DNA from: Rhizaria sp. SCN 62-66
Lineage: Eukaryota; Rhizaria, unplaced
Length of the DNA stretch: 55,318 nucleotides
NCBI GenBank assembly: GCA_001724265.1
Contig: MEDY01000185.1
Coordinates: forward strand, 1-55,318
Reading direction: 5' to 3'
Shown: in pieces, positions 32,501 through 44,576 of the stretch
Layout: each line of letters opens with the position of its first letter
Position numbering within the stretch: the first letter of the stretch is position 1
Notes under the pieces: model-generated
Seen by the model: only the letters and a program-made list of their open reading frames with translations
The model's database searches: none
What the model was told of the DNA's origin: nothing
Translations under genes and position numbers: made by a program

Positions 32501-33116
32501 CGCTCGCCTGCCGCGCTCACGAGCACGTACCCCGTCTCCGCCGCAGTCACGCAGATCTCCAGCTCTGGAGTGCCCGGTGAGTGCGCGACGACTGTGGGGG
32601 CCGCAGTGAGTGCGGATGGCACGTGTGTGAACTCGCAGCTCTTCCACTCGGCATGGTCGCGGCTTTGCACGCAGCACAACGACAACAACATCGGCGCTGA
32701 CACTGACAGCAACACTGCTAAGAGCGATTCGAACTCTGCTGCGGTTACAATGCAGCAGATAAAGAAGCCTGCGGCGGTTGCTGTGAGCAGTGGCACGGAG
32801 TTCGTTGTGCACGGCACAGGCATTTCACAGTGCGCCAGCCTCTACACTCTTACACCGAGTCTAAGTACCCCGTTAGACCACGCCGTGTTTGTGCCCGCAC
32901 TGTGCGTGTTCCGCTACCACCATGAATCCATTTCGTGCGGGCAGCGGCTTGTATTACGCCAGGGCCGCAGAGTCGTTGCTTTATTACGTGTGACTCACGT
33001 GTGGCCTGTCCCGCTCACAGTCAGCAGCACCACGCGCACTGCGAACACAGCGGCGGCCACATCACCTGCACAGAAGGCCAAGAAGTCTGCTGCCACAGCA
33101 ACTGCTTATGCGGCCG

Positions 33117-33149
<33 letters not shown>

Positions 33150-34075
33150 GTGTAGCTGTTGCGCGGACGAGTAACAGCGTGCCCGTCGGTAATGACAGCA
33201 ACAGCAACGACACAGCGACTGCTACTAAGCTCGGCAAGACACCGACGAAGCCCAGCGCGGCGACGCGTGCGTGCAGCGACGGCAATGCAATGACCGCGCT
33301 TGACTATGTGGCGAGTGTCGCGACTCCGATCGCGACGGTCGGCACTGGCTTCATCGGCAGTGCACCTGAGTCAAGAGCTGTCGCCGTTCCAGAGACCGAC
33401 TCTGAGCACTCTGACACTGACAGTGACAGCGATACTGCCAATGACACGGGCCCAGACTCAGATTGTGGCGGCAACGGCGTGGGCAATGACAGTCACAATG
33501 TACGCTTTGCTGGTTCGGCGATGGGAGGTGGCATACGCTCATTAGCTGCTCTCGATTCTGACTCCGACTCGGATTCTGCCACTGACAATGACGGCGACAA
33601 CGACATTGACAGCGAGAGTGACAGCGACGCGGGCTCGGACTCTGCTGACTCCACAAGCAACTGGAATAATAGCAACAGCAATCGTGTGACTGGCGCAGGT
33701 CTGTGGGGCTTCACCAGCCCGACGACCACGACTAAGTCCTCATTAGCCGACGACTCTGACCCGTTCACTGCTGCGAACTCAAGCATGCACGCCAACGTTG
33801 CTCTGCGCAGTAACGTCGCTATCCCGAGATCGGCCGATGACACGACTGCGAACAGCACAAGCCGCGGCGACCGTGGTGGCAGCGTCGCCGATAGTAACGG
33901 GGCGGAGGACAGTGAGGCCGGGCAGGGGTCGCTGTGGGGCACTGGCGAACTGTTCGGAGGGCTGTCTGACACGAGGGACTGGATGGAGATTAAGCCGCAG
34001 CAGCAACACAAGGCGAAGGCGAAGACGCAGCAAGGGGACAGCAACAGCAATGCAGTTTTCAACAAGAAGACCTAA
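29522..34075 (+). CDS. GTPBP1/GTPBP2-like translational GTPase, read through one in-frame TAG
   Basis: 1517 aa when TAG at 30500 is read as sense; stop TAA. The N-terminal region NCEYKWQLVSVSPNKI...TQMRYRLAEGNGVATYRLGVMDSGEPVG matches the domain before the G domain in GTPBP1/2. G1 is GPSGSGKST (about 234-242), followed by RHAHELWTGRSSSVG. After the TAG (residue 327) come G3 DLAGH (371-375), G4-like ALTHAD near 534 and PVSAVTGSGLSAL near 645. EF-Tu-type beta-barrel segments follow (GTILSVHVVRGRLTVGTVLY, then VAGQSASFRI and GMVGAS). G4 has THAD where TKxD or NKxD is usual. The family acts in ribosome-linked quality control and mRNA surveillance. Long Asn/Ser/Asp-rich insertions and an acidic Ser-Asp tail enlarge it to over twice the usual 600-670 aa. 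Confidence 0.9.
30500..30502 (+). other. In-frame TAG codon (putative sense codon) inside GTPase domain
   Basis: The context is CGC TAG ACC, residue 327. G1 lies upstream and G3-G5 downstream in the same frame. A true stop here would leave two non-functional halves. No intron with the local GTACG donor and an in-phase acceptor spans it. Confidence 0.85.
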
Positions 34076-34578
34076 GATATTACTGCGGTCGTAAAAACAA
34101 TAACAACAACAACACAAACTACAAGACAGTTAAATATCTGTAGTATTCTCTCACACATTCATCATTGTTCGCAGAGGTAGCAATTTGACACAATTGTGCA
34201 AGAGCGTTCTAGACGACTGACTGAAACAAGGTCATGATCGATCTAAATATCATACTTTCACTTTTAAATTTTAACACATAACTTTTATCACAACAATAAT
34301 CACAATAATCACAAATATAAACCTTATAAACAAAGAACCGAAGCTTCGCTATCATCGAAAGAAAACATGCATTACTGTATTCTGTATCCAATGCATTGCT
34401 TAGCAGAAAAAATCAACTAGATAGCTCGTCATTTCAGAACAAACATCCGTGCACTCATGCTCAATTGCCGATACTGATTTAATATAGTCAGAAAGCTGGG
34501 CTCAGTGTGAATGCTCACATGTGATGTACTCTCATCAGTTGTGGCCAGCGGTCACTTGCGTGCGCTGCTCACAGTCGC
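34076..34578. other. Convergent intergenic spacer
   Basis: 503 AT-rich bases between the 3' ends of the GTPase (plus) and the minus-strand gene at 34579. It would hold both 3' untranslated regions. Nothing else is seen. Confidence 0.5.
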
Positions 34579-36018
34579 TCAAGCGCTCAGACCGGCGCGG
34601 GCACGGTTCATCCGCTCCACCTCCCTCTCGTGTTCAGCGTCAACGGCAGCGGGCTCGTCGCGAGGGTCAGCCTCCCCTTCGTACTCATCCTCATTCGCAC
34701 CCGCATTCGCGCCAGCAGCAACAGCATCATCGCCTCCTTCCTCTTCATCGTCACCACCAGCTGCCTTGCCAGGCTTACCCCCCGCAGCAACACCAGTGGT
34801 AGCGGTGCCAGAGCCCGCGCCCGAGCGGCCGCTGAGCACCGCTGCGTTGCCGGCCCTGAGGTTCCCCCTCTGCGGCAGCCTCGCCGACACGACCCTGACG
34901 CGAAACACACATCCCTGGCGCAGCGCGGCCCAGCCAGCCTCGTCGAGCCCGCCGCCGGCCCCCGCGCCGCCGCCGGTGCCCGAGCCCGACCCCGAGGAGT
35001 AGCCCTTGCCGCCGGCGTCGGGCGCCGCCACGGTGATGTATTGCAGCGTCCCTTCGGTCACGAGCGCGCAGGACGGAGTGCGCGGCACGTCTTCGAGAGC
35101 GGCGGTGATGGCCAGAGCGGAAGCTGCGGCCGCCGCGGGATCAAGCGGAGCTTGTTGCTGGGCGCCGCGGGTGCCCGGCGCGGTCGCGGCAGAGGCGGCG
35201 ACGGCGCTCGCGTCATTTGTGCTGTTGTTGTTGCTTGCGGAGGCTGCGGCGGTGTTTGGAGAAGGGGCAATGATACCACGCAGTGTGAACGTGCAGTTAG
35301 CCTGCGTCACCAGCTTCAGCGAGTCCTCCGTGATTGAGGTGGGGATACCGGAGGACTGTGACTCGCCGAAGACGTACGCACGGACGCGTTGTGTGAAAGC
35401 GAGGTCCTTGGAGAGGCCGCCCATGGAGCGCTTGAGAGTGGCGTCGGTCCAGTCTGAGTTGGGCTGCATGCAACTCAGGCAAATGCCACCAGAACTGAAC
35501 AAAAAATGTACGCAATACGTAACCGTAAGTTGTGATATATGGAAGAGATGTTTCGATAAGCATACGTAGAAAGAAGATACAGTGAGTTAGTGATGAGGTG
35601 AGAAGATTCGTACCGATTCCACGCTTGGGGGAAGTTCTTGTCGCAGCGCTTGTTAGGACATGCTGAAAACCTATGTTGGCGCAACAAACGGCGCGTGGAT
35701 GATGGAAATGTTTCGTCGGGCGCCATGTAGATGCCGTCAAGGATACCAGAGACAACCTCGACTTGGACGAGAAACGATCGCTCAGAGCCCAGTGTCGAGT
35801 ACGCAGGGATCGGGAGCGTGAAGAATGCGTTCTCGCCCGGACCAACGCTATATAAAGCAAAGAAGAAAGCATCATGTGCGCGTGTGTAAGACCTAAAACT
35901 GGTTTAAGGGTAAAATAATGTTACAATGTGGCCGGGAAGAGATGACGTACGCTCGTTCAACCCAGTCCTCATTGAAGTTGAGGCTGGTGGCGCTGACGGG
36001 GGCCAACGTGTTACCCAT
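34579..36018 (-). CDS. Putative zinc-binding, N-myristoylation-candidate protein (unrecognised)
   Basis: Three exons on the minus strand: 36018-35951, 35847-35614 and 35494-34579. The introns have GTACGT and GTACGA donors and TAG and CAG acceptors, and both joins keep frame, giving 405 aa with a TGA stop. The start MGNTLAPVS has Gly2 and resembles an N-myristoylation signal. A conserved-looking N-terminal half carries four cysteines, C86-x4-C91 and C106-x2-C109, that could bind zinc across the exon 2/3 junction. An ordered region follows (DLAFTQRVRAYVFGESQSSG). The C-terminal half is low-complexity Ala/Gly/Asn with an acidic stretch (GGDDEEEGGDD) and a short charged helix at the end. I do not recognise the family. 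The gene shares a 401-bp divergent promoter region with the glycosyltransferase gene. Confidence 0.75.
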
Positions 36019-36419
36019 CGTTTATAATTTAAACACCAAATAGAATATTCACTATTTATTCGTGACAAAATAGTCTGAAGTGTACAGACGGAAGGTTGAT
36101 GTCTCAGAAGAGCCCCAAAGTTGTGAAATTTGGTGTTGAGTCAAGCAAGATTTTTCGCGAACCGCATGCCATCGGATCGCCGACCACGTCGTCAACGCAC
36201 CCTGTGCGCATCAGTTTCGTGTCTTAATCTTCCGTTGACGGAAACAACAGTAAGACAACCAGCAACCAAGTTGTGTGTTGTACTTCTTGCTTATTTTTAG
36301 TAACGCCAGAAGTCGTTTAACCCCGTTACCCAGCCTTCGGTTTACAGGCAGCCCCAGCCCCTCGCGCACCGCACCATCGACTCCGCGCCCCGAGCCGCCC
36401 ACGCTTGACTTTTCGCGCT
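36019..36419. promoter_or_regulatory. Divergent intergenic promoter region
   Basis: 401 bases separate the start codons of the minus-strand gene and the glycosyltransferase, so both promoters must lie here. No TATA box or shared motif is evident. The half nearer the glycosyltransferase is more GC-rich. Confidence 0.5.
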
Positions 36420-39400
36420 ATGGCCAGTGATACCGTGGACAACGCTCGCCGCGGGCGTCAGCTTATCACGCGCATTGGCTTTATCATCGTCCTTTGCTTT
36501 TTCGTCGCGCTCGTGACTGTCAGGTACGTCCCACCACGAAATCAACCCGATTACTCAGCATCTTGCCGATCCCCGTCCTTTGCATTTCCTCATCACAACA
36601 ACACTCTCGTGCGCTCTGATTGTTCCCTCGTTATAGCATGGCTCCTGTTGGTACTGGTAACGCGTTCATGCGTTCGTCCCTCACCTCTGCGCCCGGCGCC
36701 AGCGGCGGCGGTTTAGCCACGGGCGTGGACGGCACTGCCGCCTCGGCCGCCGCCGCCGCGCCGTCTTACTATGAGCACATTCAGGGTGCCCTCGCGCGCG
36801 CGTCGTCCGCGCTGCCGTTCTTCGGCCCAGCCGCGCCGCAGGACCCGCTGGCGCATCTGCGCGCGCGTCCGCGCGTCATCGTCTCCTTGACGACGATCCC
36901 GGACCGCATTTTCCTGCTGCGCAAGACGATCGAGTCGCTTTTGGAGCAAACGGCGCCCGCAGATGAAATTCTCCTTAATATCCCTTACAAGGTACGCAAA
37001 GCGCATTAAATCCTTTGTACCAAACTCCGTTTCATCGATTTAGCTTTGTATGACTTTTCATCTCATGTTTTCTATGTCTTCCTGTGTTTCTTTGCTTGTG
37101 TTAGTCTCGTCGTTTCGTTGACGACGACGATAAGCCCCTAGAGTATGTGATCCCATCGTTTATTGCGAACGAGCCACGCGTGACGGTGCACCGTATCCCC
37201 AACGACTCTGGTCCGGCAACGAAGTTTATCCCCGCTATTGAGCGTGAGCTTGACGAAGGACGCTGGGACAGCATCATCGTCATTGGTACGTTCCACAAAA
37301 CACTGAAATAAATGAATAAGATATCATGTCTTTAGCATGATATGTATTTATAATGTAGTAGTTCATTAATATTGTTTCACTTTAGTTTTGTCTCAATATG
37401 TTCTCATCCTGGTGTTTATTCATCAAAACATTGTGTGCGTGTTTTTAAACTCTCATAGCGGACGATGACGTTGACTACCCTCCTGGGTGGCTCGAGACCT
37501 ACCTCTCCCACTACCTCTCCGATCCGTCACTGCATGGCTCAGCTCTGGGCATGCGCGGCTACTGCATCCCTCCGGCCAACATCTGGGACTGGAAAATCAT
37601 CTCTCAAATCGCGCAGACAGGCGTCAAACTCACTGAGCGCGCCAAGGTGGACGTTTTGACCGCGAATCACGGGATTTTGCTGCGCCCGTACTACTTCAAG
37701 TACATGGGGCCCGCGATCAAGGATGATTCACCTGAGTCTGCGTACTACATGGATGACATCTGGATCAACGGTATCCTCGCTATCAATAACGTCACCAAGT
37801 ACGTCATTCCCGCAGCCGCTGACCCGACGCACCGCAAAGTCGTCCAAGTCGCCACAAACACGCTTGAGAACGTGCCCGCTGGCCGCGCGTACCACAACAA
37901 CATCCTCATGACGCATTTCGAGGATCACTGGTCCAACTGCCCTCTCCCGGCGGACGCAGAAGTCGCGAGCTACTACATGCGCTACACCGCCCCCAGCAAA
38001 AAGCACCTCAACCCGCCCCGTGAGTTGCCCAAGTTTGAGTGGAACACCGAGCGTTTGGACACCGTCGCCAAGGCCCACCAGGCCGACAAGGACGCCGCGG
38101 CCGCGGGCGACGGCGCCGGCGTCGGTGGCAGAAAGGGCGGCGCGCTGCTCGCAGCGCTCCAGTCGATCCAGGCTGAGGCCGTGAAGGAACTCACTCAAGG
38201 CACCGCGGGTACCTCGGGCTCCGCCGGTGAGGTGAGTGACGCGACAGTGGATGAGGTCTTCCAGCGCACGCTCTCGCGGCTCGCGGCTGCCAAGAGTGGC
38301 GACTCCACGGGCAGCGGCGGCGCGTTGGGGGCCGTTGTGGATAAGGCGTCGATTGCGTCGTTGTTTGCGGAGCGGAAGAAGCTTAGGGAAGCGATGGCGG
38401 CTCGCCAGGCCGCCGCCGCGACTGGCAACGCTGCCGCCTCCGACTATAGTTCGAGCTCTAGCTCTACTGCTGGCTCTAGCACTGGTTCTGCCTCTGGCTC
38501 TGCGAAGTCTGGTTCAGGGAGCTTTGGTGACACCCAGTCGATTCTCGCGGCAATCAAGGGGTCCACAAAGGACACTTCGAGTCAGCTGCCACCGTCCCCG
38601 CCTGCGTATGTCCCTCCGTCCACTGCCACCAACACTGCATCTAAGTACGCGAGCGGTTACGGCAGCGACAACTACGGTGCCGGCTCCGTCAAGAGCATCC
38701 TTAACAGCGCCAGCGCCAATAAGAAGGATGGCGATGAGGGCGCGGTCTGGTTCGGCCCCCGTCCTACTGCCGGTCGCGCCGGCAGCAGCTCTGACAAAGA
38801 CAAGGCGGACAAGGAGAGCAGTGAAAAGAAGACCAGCCCCGGCGGCGGTTATGACTACGGCGGCGGCGACTACGCTTACTACATGCGCCGCGTGACCAAG
38901 GGCATCAACCTCAAGGACCTCGCGGCGCAGTTTGACGGCACGGCGCGGCCGCCGACCGACGCTGAGCTTGCGGCGATGATCAAGAAAGAGAAGGAGGCGG
39001 AGGAGAAAGCGCTGGAGCGCGAGCGCGAGCGCGAGCGGGAGATGTTTGCCGCAGAGCGTGAGGCGCGGCTCAAGACACGGCTTGAGCGCGAGCAAGCCGA
39101 CGCGGACAAGGACAAACACGGCGATCAAGACCGCAGCTTGAGTCAGGGCCACAGTGCACGCGAGCGTGAGAGCGCGCGCGAGGAGAGTGAGGCAGCGGTG
39201 GCCAAGGCAAAGCGCAGTGATTCGCTTGAGAAGTGGTTCTCTGAGCGCGGTGTGCATTTGCCCATGAAGCCCGCGACGGGTGCCGCGGGTGTTGGCGCGA
39301 GTACGGGGCTTTACGATGGGTACCGTTCGGATAAGATTTCCGCCTCCGCGCTCCTCAGCTCAACTGCGCCCCCGACTCTGCTCTCCAAGTCATCCAACGG

Positions 39401-39548
39401 CAATAGCGAGAGTAACGGCAATAGCAAGCCCAGTGCGTCGAGTACGGAGGGCGGTGCTGGTGGTGATCGGAAGATTTCACTGAAGAACGGTGGGGAAGTG
39501 TCGCTGGAGGAGGTTCTGGCCGCGCTGCAGCAGATGCGCAAGAAGTGA
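36420..39548 (+). CDS. Type II membrane GT-A-like glycosyltransferase with long disordered tail
   Basis: Four exons: 36420-36523, 36637-36991, 37105-37285 and 37459-39548. The donors are GTACGT, GTACGC and GTACGT, all acceptors are TAG, and the product is 909 aa with a TGA stop. A short cytosolic N-terminus is followed by one hydrophobic span (about 17-34, IGFIIVLCFFVALVTV), the type II layout of Golgi glycosyltransferases. The catalytic domain has RVIVSLTTIPDRI near 113-125, SLLEQTAPADEILLNIPY, and the metal-binding DXD site ADDDVDYPPGWL (D215-D217). Then come MRGYCIPPANIWDW and YMDDIWINGIL, a plausible acceptor/catalytic region. This is the pattern of a GT-A enzyme family seen in many protists. 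Donor and acceptor are unknown. From about residue 400 the protein is Ser/Ala-rich, with a charged coiled coil (EKEAEEKALERERERER). Such a tail is unusual on a lumenal enzyme. Confidence 0.85.
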
Positions 39549-40156
39549 CTCGTGAGCAACTGAAGCTAAACTGTATAAAAATAACTTGAAGTGAGGGTCG
39601 TTTCATTGTGATGGCCATTCATTTTTTGGTGGATGATGTATTTTGTTGTGAGTATTAATAACAATATGTTTGTAGTCTTCGTTGACAATACATTAGAACC
39701 AGACCATTGATAATGTGAGTTTTGTTGATGAATCAGGGAAACTGAGTGGCTTCTAGTCTATTTGGCATACTCGTACATCTGTATGCGACTTTGATCTACA
39801 ATCAGGGAATTGCGTCATGTAAACATGGCGAGAGTTGATATCTTTGAAGTATTATCTATATTATTATATACAGCAAAGTGATAACGCATATGATCCTCTT
39901 CAACTGTTTCTTTTGTTGATTCATGTAGCGGACATTGCGAGGAAAAGGTACTCCTGTATGTCGGGACAGTAATTTGTATTAAAACCAAAGTCATTAATTT
40001 CGAAGGTAGATTTACATTACACATACACACAGACATGTTCATATGATGAGGCCTACACAAACATCAATACAAAGCATACACAAGCAACACAGAAGTGCAG
40101 TAAAGTCACCAGTTCGTAACACGTGTTTCAACTTGCACTTAATCACAGTGGGCTTA
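39549..40156. other. Convergent intergenic spacer
   Basis: 608 AT-rich bases between the 3' end of the glycosyltransferase (plus) and that of the minus-strand gene at 40157. No gene-like ORF or structured RNA is seen. Confidence 0.5.
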
Positions 40157-43126
40157 TTAAACGAGTCCAGCAATTGCAAAGACAATTGCGGCGGCGCTTG
40201 TTGAAACTGCAGCAAGCCAGCCGACTTGACCGCCACTGCCCGCAGTCACCGCGCTGTTTTGTGCTGTTGCTGTGGCGCTGTATGCAACGCACAGTCCCGC
40301 GCTGCCGCAAAGCGAGCTCGCGCAATCGGCATGCGCAGAGCAGCGGCGACCCGTTACGCAAGGAAAGCAGCCGCCGCCGCAGTCCACATCGGTCTCTTTA
40401 GCGGTGATCTTGTCGTCAAGGCACGTCGCCGGGAGCGAGAACGACTCCGGGTAGCCAATGTCGACAATCACGACGCCGTTCGTCGTTGCCGTAGTGACGG
40501 AACCCGCGGACACGAACATGCCCAGCGCTTTGCCCACCGCCTCAGCGATGGCAGCACGGCGCGCGGTAACCGTAATTTTCCCAGTTGCGAGGTCCGCCAG
40601 CGACGCGAGCTCAGTCACGGGACCAGTGGGGATGCCCACAGTCACTTCAAGCGACTTTGTGCCGACTGTGGTTGAGCTCGACCCAGTGGCGGAAGCTCCA
40701 GAGGCAGTGGTGGCCGCAGTTGCGGCACGGGCGGGGTCGACCATGCGCTCACGCACAATGCGGGGCTTGCCGTCGTCGCGGGTAATCGTCGCAGACTGGC
40801 CAAGTGCGCTGGCGACGGCGGCGGTGACCGCGGCTGACTCAGCGACTGTGAGCTGGCGAGTGAGGGACGGGATAGACAGCGGCAGAAGCAGGAAGTCGGT
40901 GACCGCAAGCTTTGAGAGATCAGTAACCGACGGAGTGGTCACTGCGGGCGTGGTTGTGGTTGTTGGTGTCGTAACGACTGCGGGCGTGTCGGGCGCAATG
41001 CGGGAGATGAGCACATTCTGGGAGAAAAAGATTGGCTTGATCTCGCTGTTAGTGCCCACGACAGCGGTAACGCGCACTGAGTCGGCGTCGATCTCAGGCG
41101 CAAGCATGTTGTTGCAGATGAGCTTCAGTGTTGCCGATGAGGAGCCGGCGAGGCGCACTGAGGTTGCAGTAATGCGGTGCACGAGCGTGTATTGATGGTA
41201 CGCAACTGCGGTGCGCATTTCACTCACGCTCATGTCAGTCGACAGAGTCGGCGTCGCTGTTGCCGTTGTGCCAGCGCTGTCACCCACAGGTTCGAACGAA
41301 GTGAGCCCGCTCGCAGTCGTTGTGACGCCGGAGTTCAAAGTCAGCTCGAGGTGACACGCGTCTTCGCCCTTGCCAGCGCCGGTGTAATGGTACCATCCCT
41401 GCGGCAGCCCAAGCAGTAGCTGGTCGCCCTCGGCCATTGCAGTGGGGAACGCCGCAAGAGTGAGCTCCACACGCGCGAGCCCGGTCTCAGTGCTAATCTT
41501 GGCGGTTAACGTGGCGGTCGAGAACATGCTCGGAGCAGGTTCGATCGCTGGGATAACGACGGTTGCGCTCGTGGCCTTGACTCCCGCATCAGAGAACATT
41601 GCAGCGGCGGCAATAACTTGCGAACGCGCAGGACCCATATGAGCGCCGGCACAAGTGACTGCGACTGCGTTACTGACGCCCGACTCTGAAATGGCGGCAA
41701 TGTCACCAGGATACGACACTGCGAGCGTGTTGTTGATGAAAGCGCCGGTAGCACCGGGGACGTTGTTGATAACGCACTCGATGTGGTTGGGGTTCGCGAA
41801 AACAAAGGGCGCATCTGTCGTGCTGACAGCAGCAGTCGTCGTGCTTCCACTTGTAACCGTAGCACTGGGGAGCGCAAGAGCGATGAAGTCGCCCTTCTTG
41901 TAACCCCCAGCGATGCCCGCGAAAGCGACCACGATGAGAGAGCTGGCGTGGGCGTACGGGTGCGACAAAGCGACACGCGTGGTGGAGCTCTCAGTTGCAA
42001 TAGTGCTGGGGAAAACTGCGATGTCGTCAGCGACGGTGATGTGACGGCCCTTGGTCTTGTACAGCTGCACGATGCGCGTCGGTGTCTCAGCGGAGCTCGC
42101 GTAAGACGGGAACTGCACCGTAGAGCAAGTGACTGTGTCGATGGGGACACCAGTGTTGTCGCTGTAGGATCCGTTTTCCGGCAGTGCAACGCCGTACCAC
42201 GGCAGCGCTGCTGATGTCGTGTTGTCAGTGCTGCTGGAGCCAGATGCGCCGAGAGCGCCGACATACACGGGCGTGAGAGGCAGCACCATTGCCGCGCTAA
42301 CTGTACACACGGTCTGGTCGGTGAGCGCAAAGCCAGTGGGAAGCTGGAAGAAGAACGCGCTTCCGGGCGACAGAGGGCGCGCAAAAGGCGTAATGCGCCA
42401 CTTAATCGAATTGTCGTAGACTGAGTTCGTGTGGCCGGTAATGGTGACTGTGGCGCGACCAGAGTAGCGGCTGGACTGGAACGGCACGGTCATCGTGCCG
42501 GAGCGGAGGACAAGCTCAAACGCGTCGACGCGGAAAGTCAAACCATCCTCTGCGGAGGACACGGGCACAGTAAGCGGCGAGCAAATGATGACGACGTTAC
42601 TGCCACGCGCAAAGCTAGAGGCAGGCGTAAGCTCGACGCGAATGTAAGAGATCTCCTCACCATTGCGGTTCGGGAACGTCGTGAGCAAAGGGATGCCGTT
42701 GCCAAGGCAGGAAGCCTGTGACGCTCCGGTTGTTCCCTCAGGAACCTCAAACTGGAGGTAGTGGCGCGGCAGGATGGCGACGGAGAGCGAGTTCAGCGTG
42801 AGGGTGAGTGTGGCGCCAGTGGAGAAAGGACGCGAGTTGAATGCCATGCTGCCGCTCATCGCGAGCGTTGTGCTCGGCGAGACCACAGGCGGAGTCGAGT
42901 CTGTAGGCAGACTAGGAATTGCGATAGACGCGCTAGTTGCTAACGCGATCGCGAGCAGGGACTGGGAGAAGAGCGAACGAGTTGTTGTTGTTCAAGTGAG
43001 CGCAAAGACTGATTTCATGTCAAAATAGCAACGACAAGATTAAAGCTGCTTGTTAAAACGTACAGAAAATAAAGCTGCAGCAAACAATACAGCCCTCGCT
43101 TTGAAGGTGTGCAGACCGGGACGCAT
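40157..43126 (-). CDS. Secreted or GPI-anchored surface protein with Cys-rich domain
   Basis: Two exons on the minus strand: 43126-43064 and 42961-40157, with a 102-nt GTACGT...CAG intron, phase 0, 955 aa, stop TAA. Joining them creates one signal peptide (MRPGLHTFKARAVLFAAALF, then SSLLAIALATSASIA). Neither exon alone gives a good start. An in-frame ATG at 43138 would add four residues. The large ectodomain is Thr/Ser/Val-rich and beta-like. Two small alpha/beta segments recur late (SAAVTAAVASALGQSATIT and RRAAIAEAVGKALGMFV). A Cys-rich module at about 865-910 has the pattern ETDVDCGGGCFPC...C....DCASSLC....LC, known from protist and fungal surface proteins. The C-terminus is hydrophobic (WLAAVSTSAAAIVFAIAGLV) with no charged tail, as in GPI-anchor signals. 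It lies downstream of another secreted-protein gene on the same strand. Confidence 0.85.
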
Positions 43127-43702
43127 TGTGTCCCTCATGTCTGCAATGTAAAGTGGCGAGAACAAGTTGGCGACTTGAAGCTGTGAGTGAAAAACAAGAC
43201 GGTTTATAGCAAGAGACATCACATATGAACATAGTACAAGCGATAGAGATTTACAAGAGCATATGCTCTACCCATATATTTGTATGCATTTTGCTACAGT
43301 TTATTTCAGCGGACTATTCCACCTGAACAAATCGTGTCAAGAGTGGCCTCGAAGTTCATGACGGCTGAAAGCAACAAACGAGTTTATGCTCACAGTCGTT
43401 TTATTGTCAGAGATCATCACTCACGCGAAGTCTAAGTCGTGAGGATATGCGTATGAGAACTTGAAGTCATACTGAAAAGAGTTTCCGTTATTCAAGGAAT
43501 AAAGTGTATTTTTAGTTGGAGTTGACTGAGTGCAAGAAAACATTTCCGTCAAACGCACATTGCCGTTTTGTCAGTCAGCTTTTGGAACAAGAGTTCATTC
43601 CCGATTCATTATCTTGATTTGGAGAACAGACAATAAACAGAAGGTATCGGCACACTTCCGTGCCAACAGCAAGATAAACGGACTTATGAAAACGAAATAT
43701 AT
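43127..43702. other. Spacer between two minus-strand secreted-protein genes
   Basis: 576 bases. An upstream in-frame extension of the next gene (to about 43222) is possible but lacks support. Nothing else is recognisable. Confidence 0.45.
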
Positions 43703-44541
43703 TTAGATCTGACGGTAAACGTCGTCGTCGTTGAGCAGAGCAGAGTTGGCCTGCTGGCGCTGCTTCTTGCGGCGCACAATAACAATAGCAACCACCACAA
43801 GCACGATGATGCCAATGACAATCGCGGCAATGGCGCCGTCAGACAGACCGCCGCCGCTCGCCGCCTTCACGACGGTGAACTTCGCGGCAGTGATGGTGGC
43901 GACGACGCCGTTGTCCTCCAGCGCGAGCGCATAGACGCCGAGGGCCGGGACGGTCACCTTGGGGAAGACGACAGTGGTCGCGGTCTCCTGCACGCCGACG
44001 CCGGCGGTGGGGACGATGTTGGCGTTGCTGTCGACGATGACAAAGCGGTAGGGAAGCACAGGGGAGATCGCGGACTTGAGGGTGAAGGTAAGCTGGGCGG
44101 CATTCTTGATCGTAACCTTGCTCTCCTTGCTCTCAGCAACAACCTCGGCAACGGTGTTGACGCTGAACGTGGCAAACTTGGGCGGCTTGCCCTCGGCGAC
44201 GGCAAGCTTCAGCGTGAACGCGGCGGTGCCCACAGTGGCGGTCTCCGGGAGAGCCGGGAAGTCGCAGGTGACCAAGTTATCTTCCGTGCTGTCAATGCTG
44301 GTGCAGTGCACGGCCTCGGCGAGCCCAGGAACAGTGGCGTAGATGTCGGTCACACCCTTGAGGCCCTTGCCAAGGAAGCGCAGACGCGGGGTAGCAGTGG
44401 CGGACTTAAGGAAAAGCGCGTGCGGCAGCGTCTTCGTGACGTAGGCGTCCGTGGAGATGTCCTCGGAGGCGGTGACGGTGAAACCGGGAATGTCGCAGTA
44501 CACGACGTCGTCGTCGGTGCGCTCGCCAATCTGAATGAAGA

Positions 44542-44576
<35 letters not shown>

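Noticed and set aside
42992-43018. Start at ATG 43018 (MKSVFALT) for the 955-aa surface protein, with an in-frame TGA as a possible sense codon
   Set aside because: TGA ends seven genes here. A GTACGT...CAG intron covering this stretch joins an upstream exon that completes a better signal peptide.
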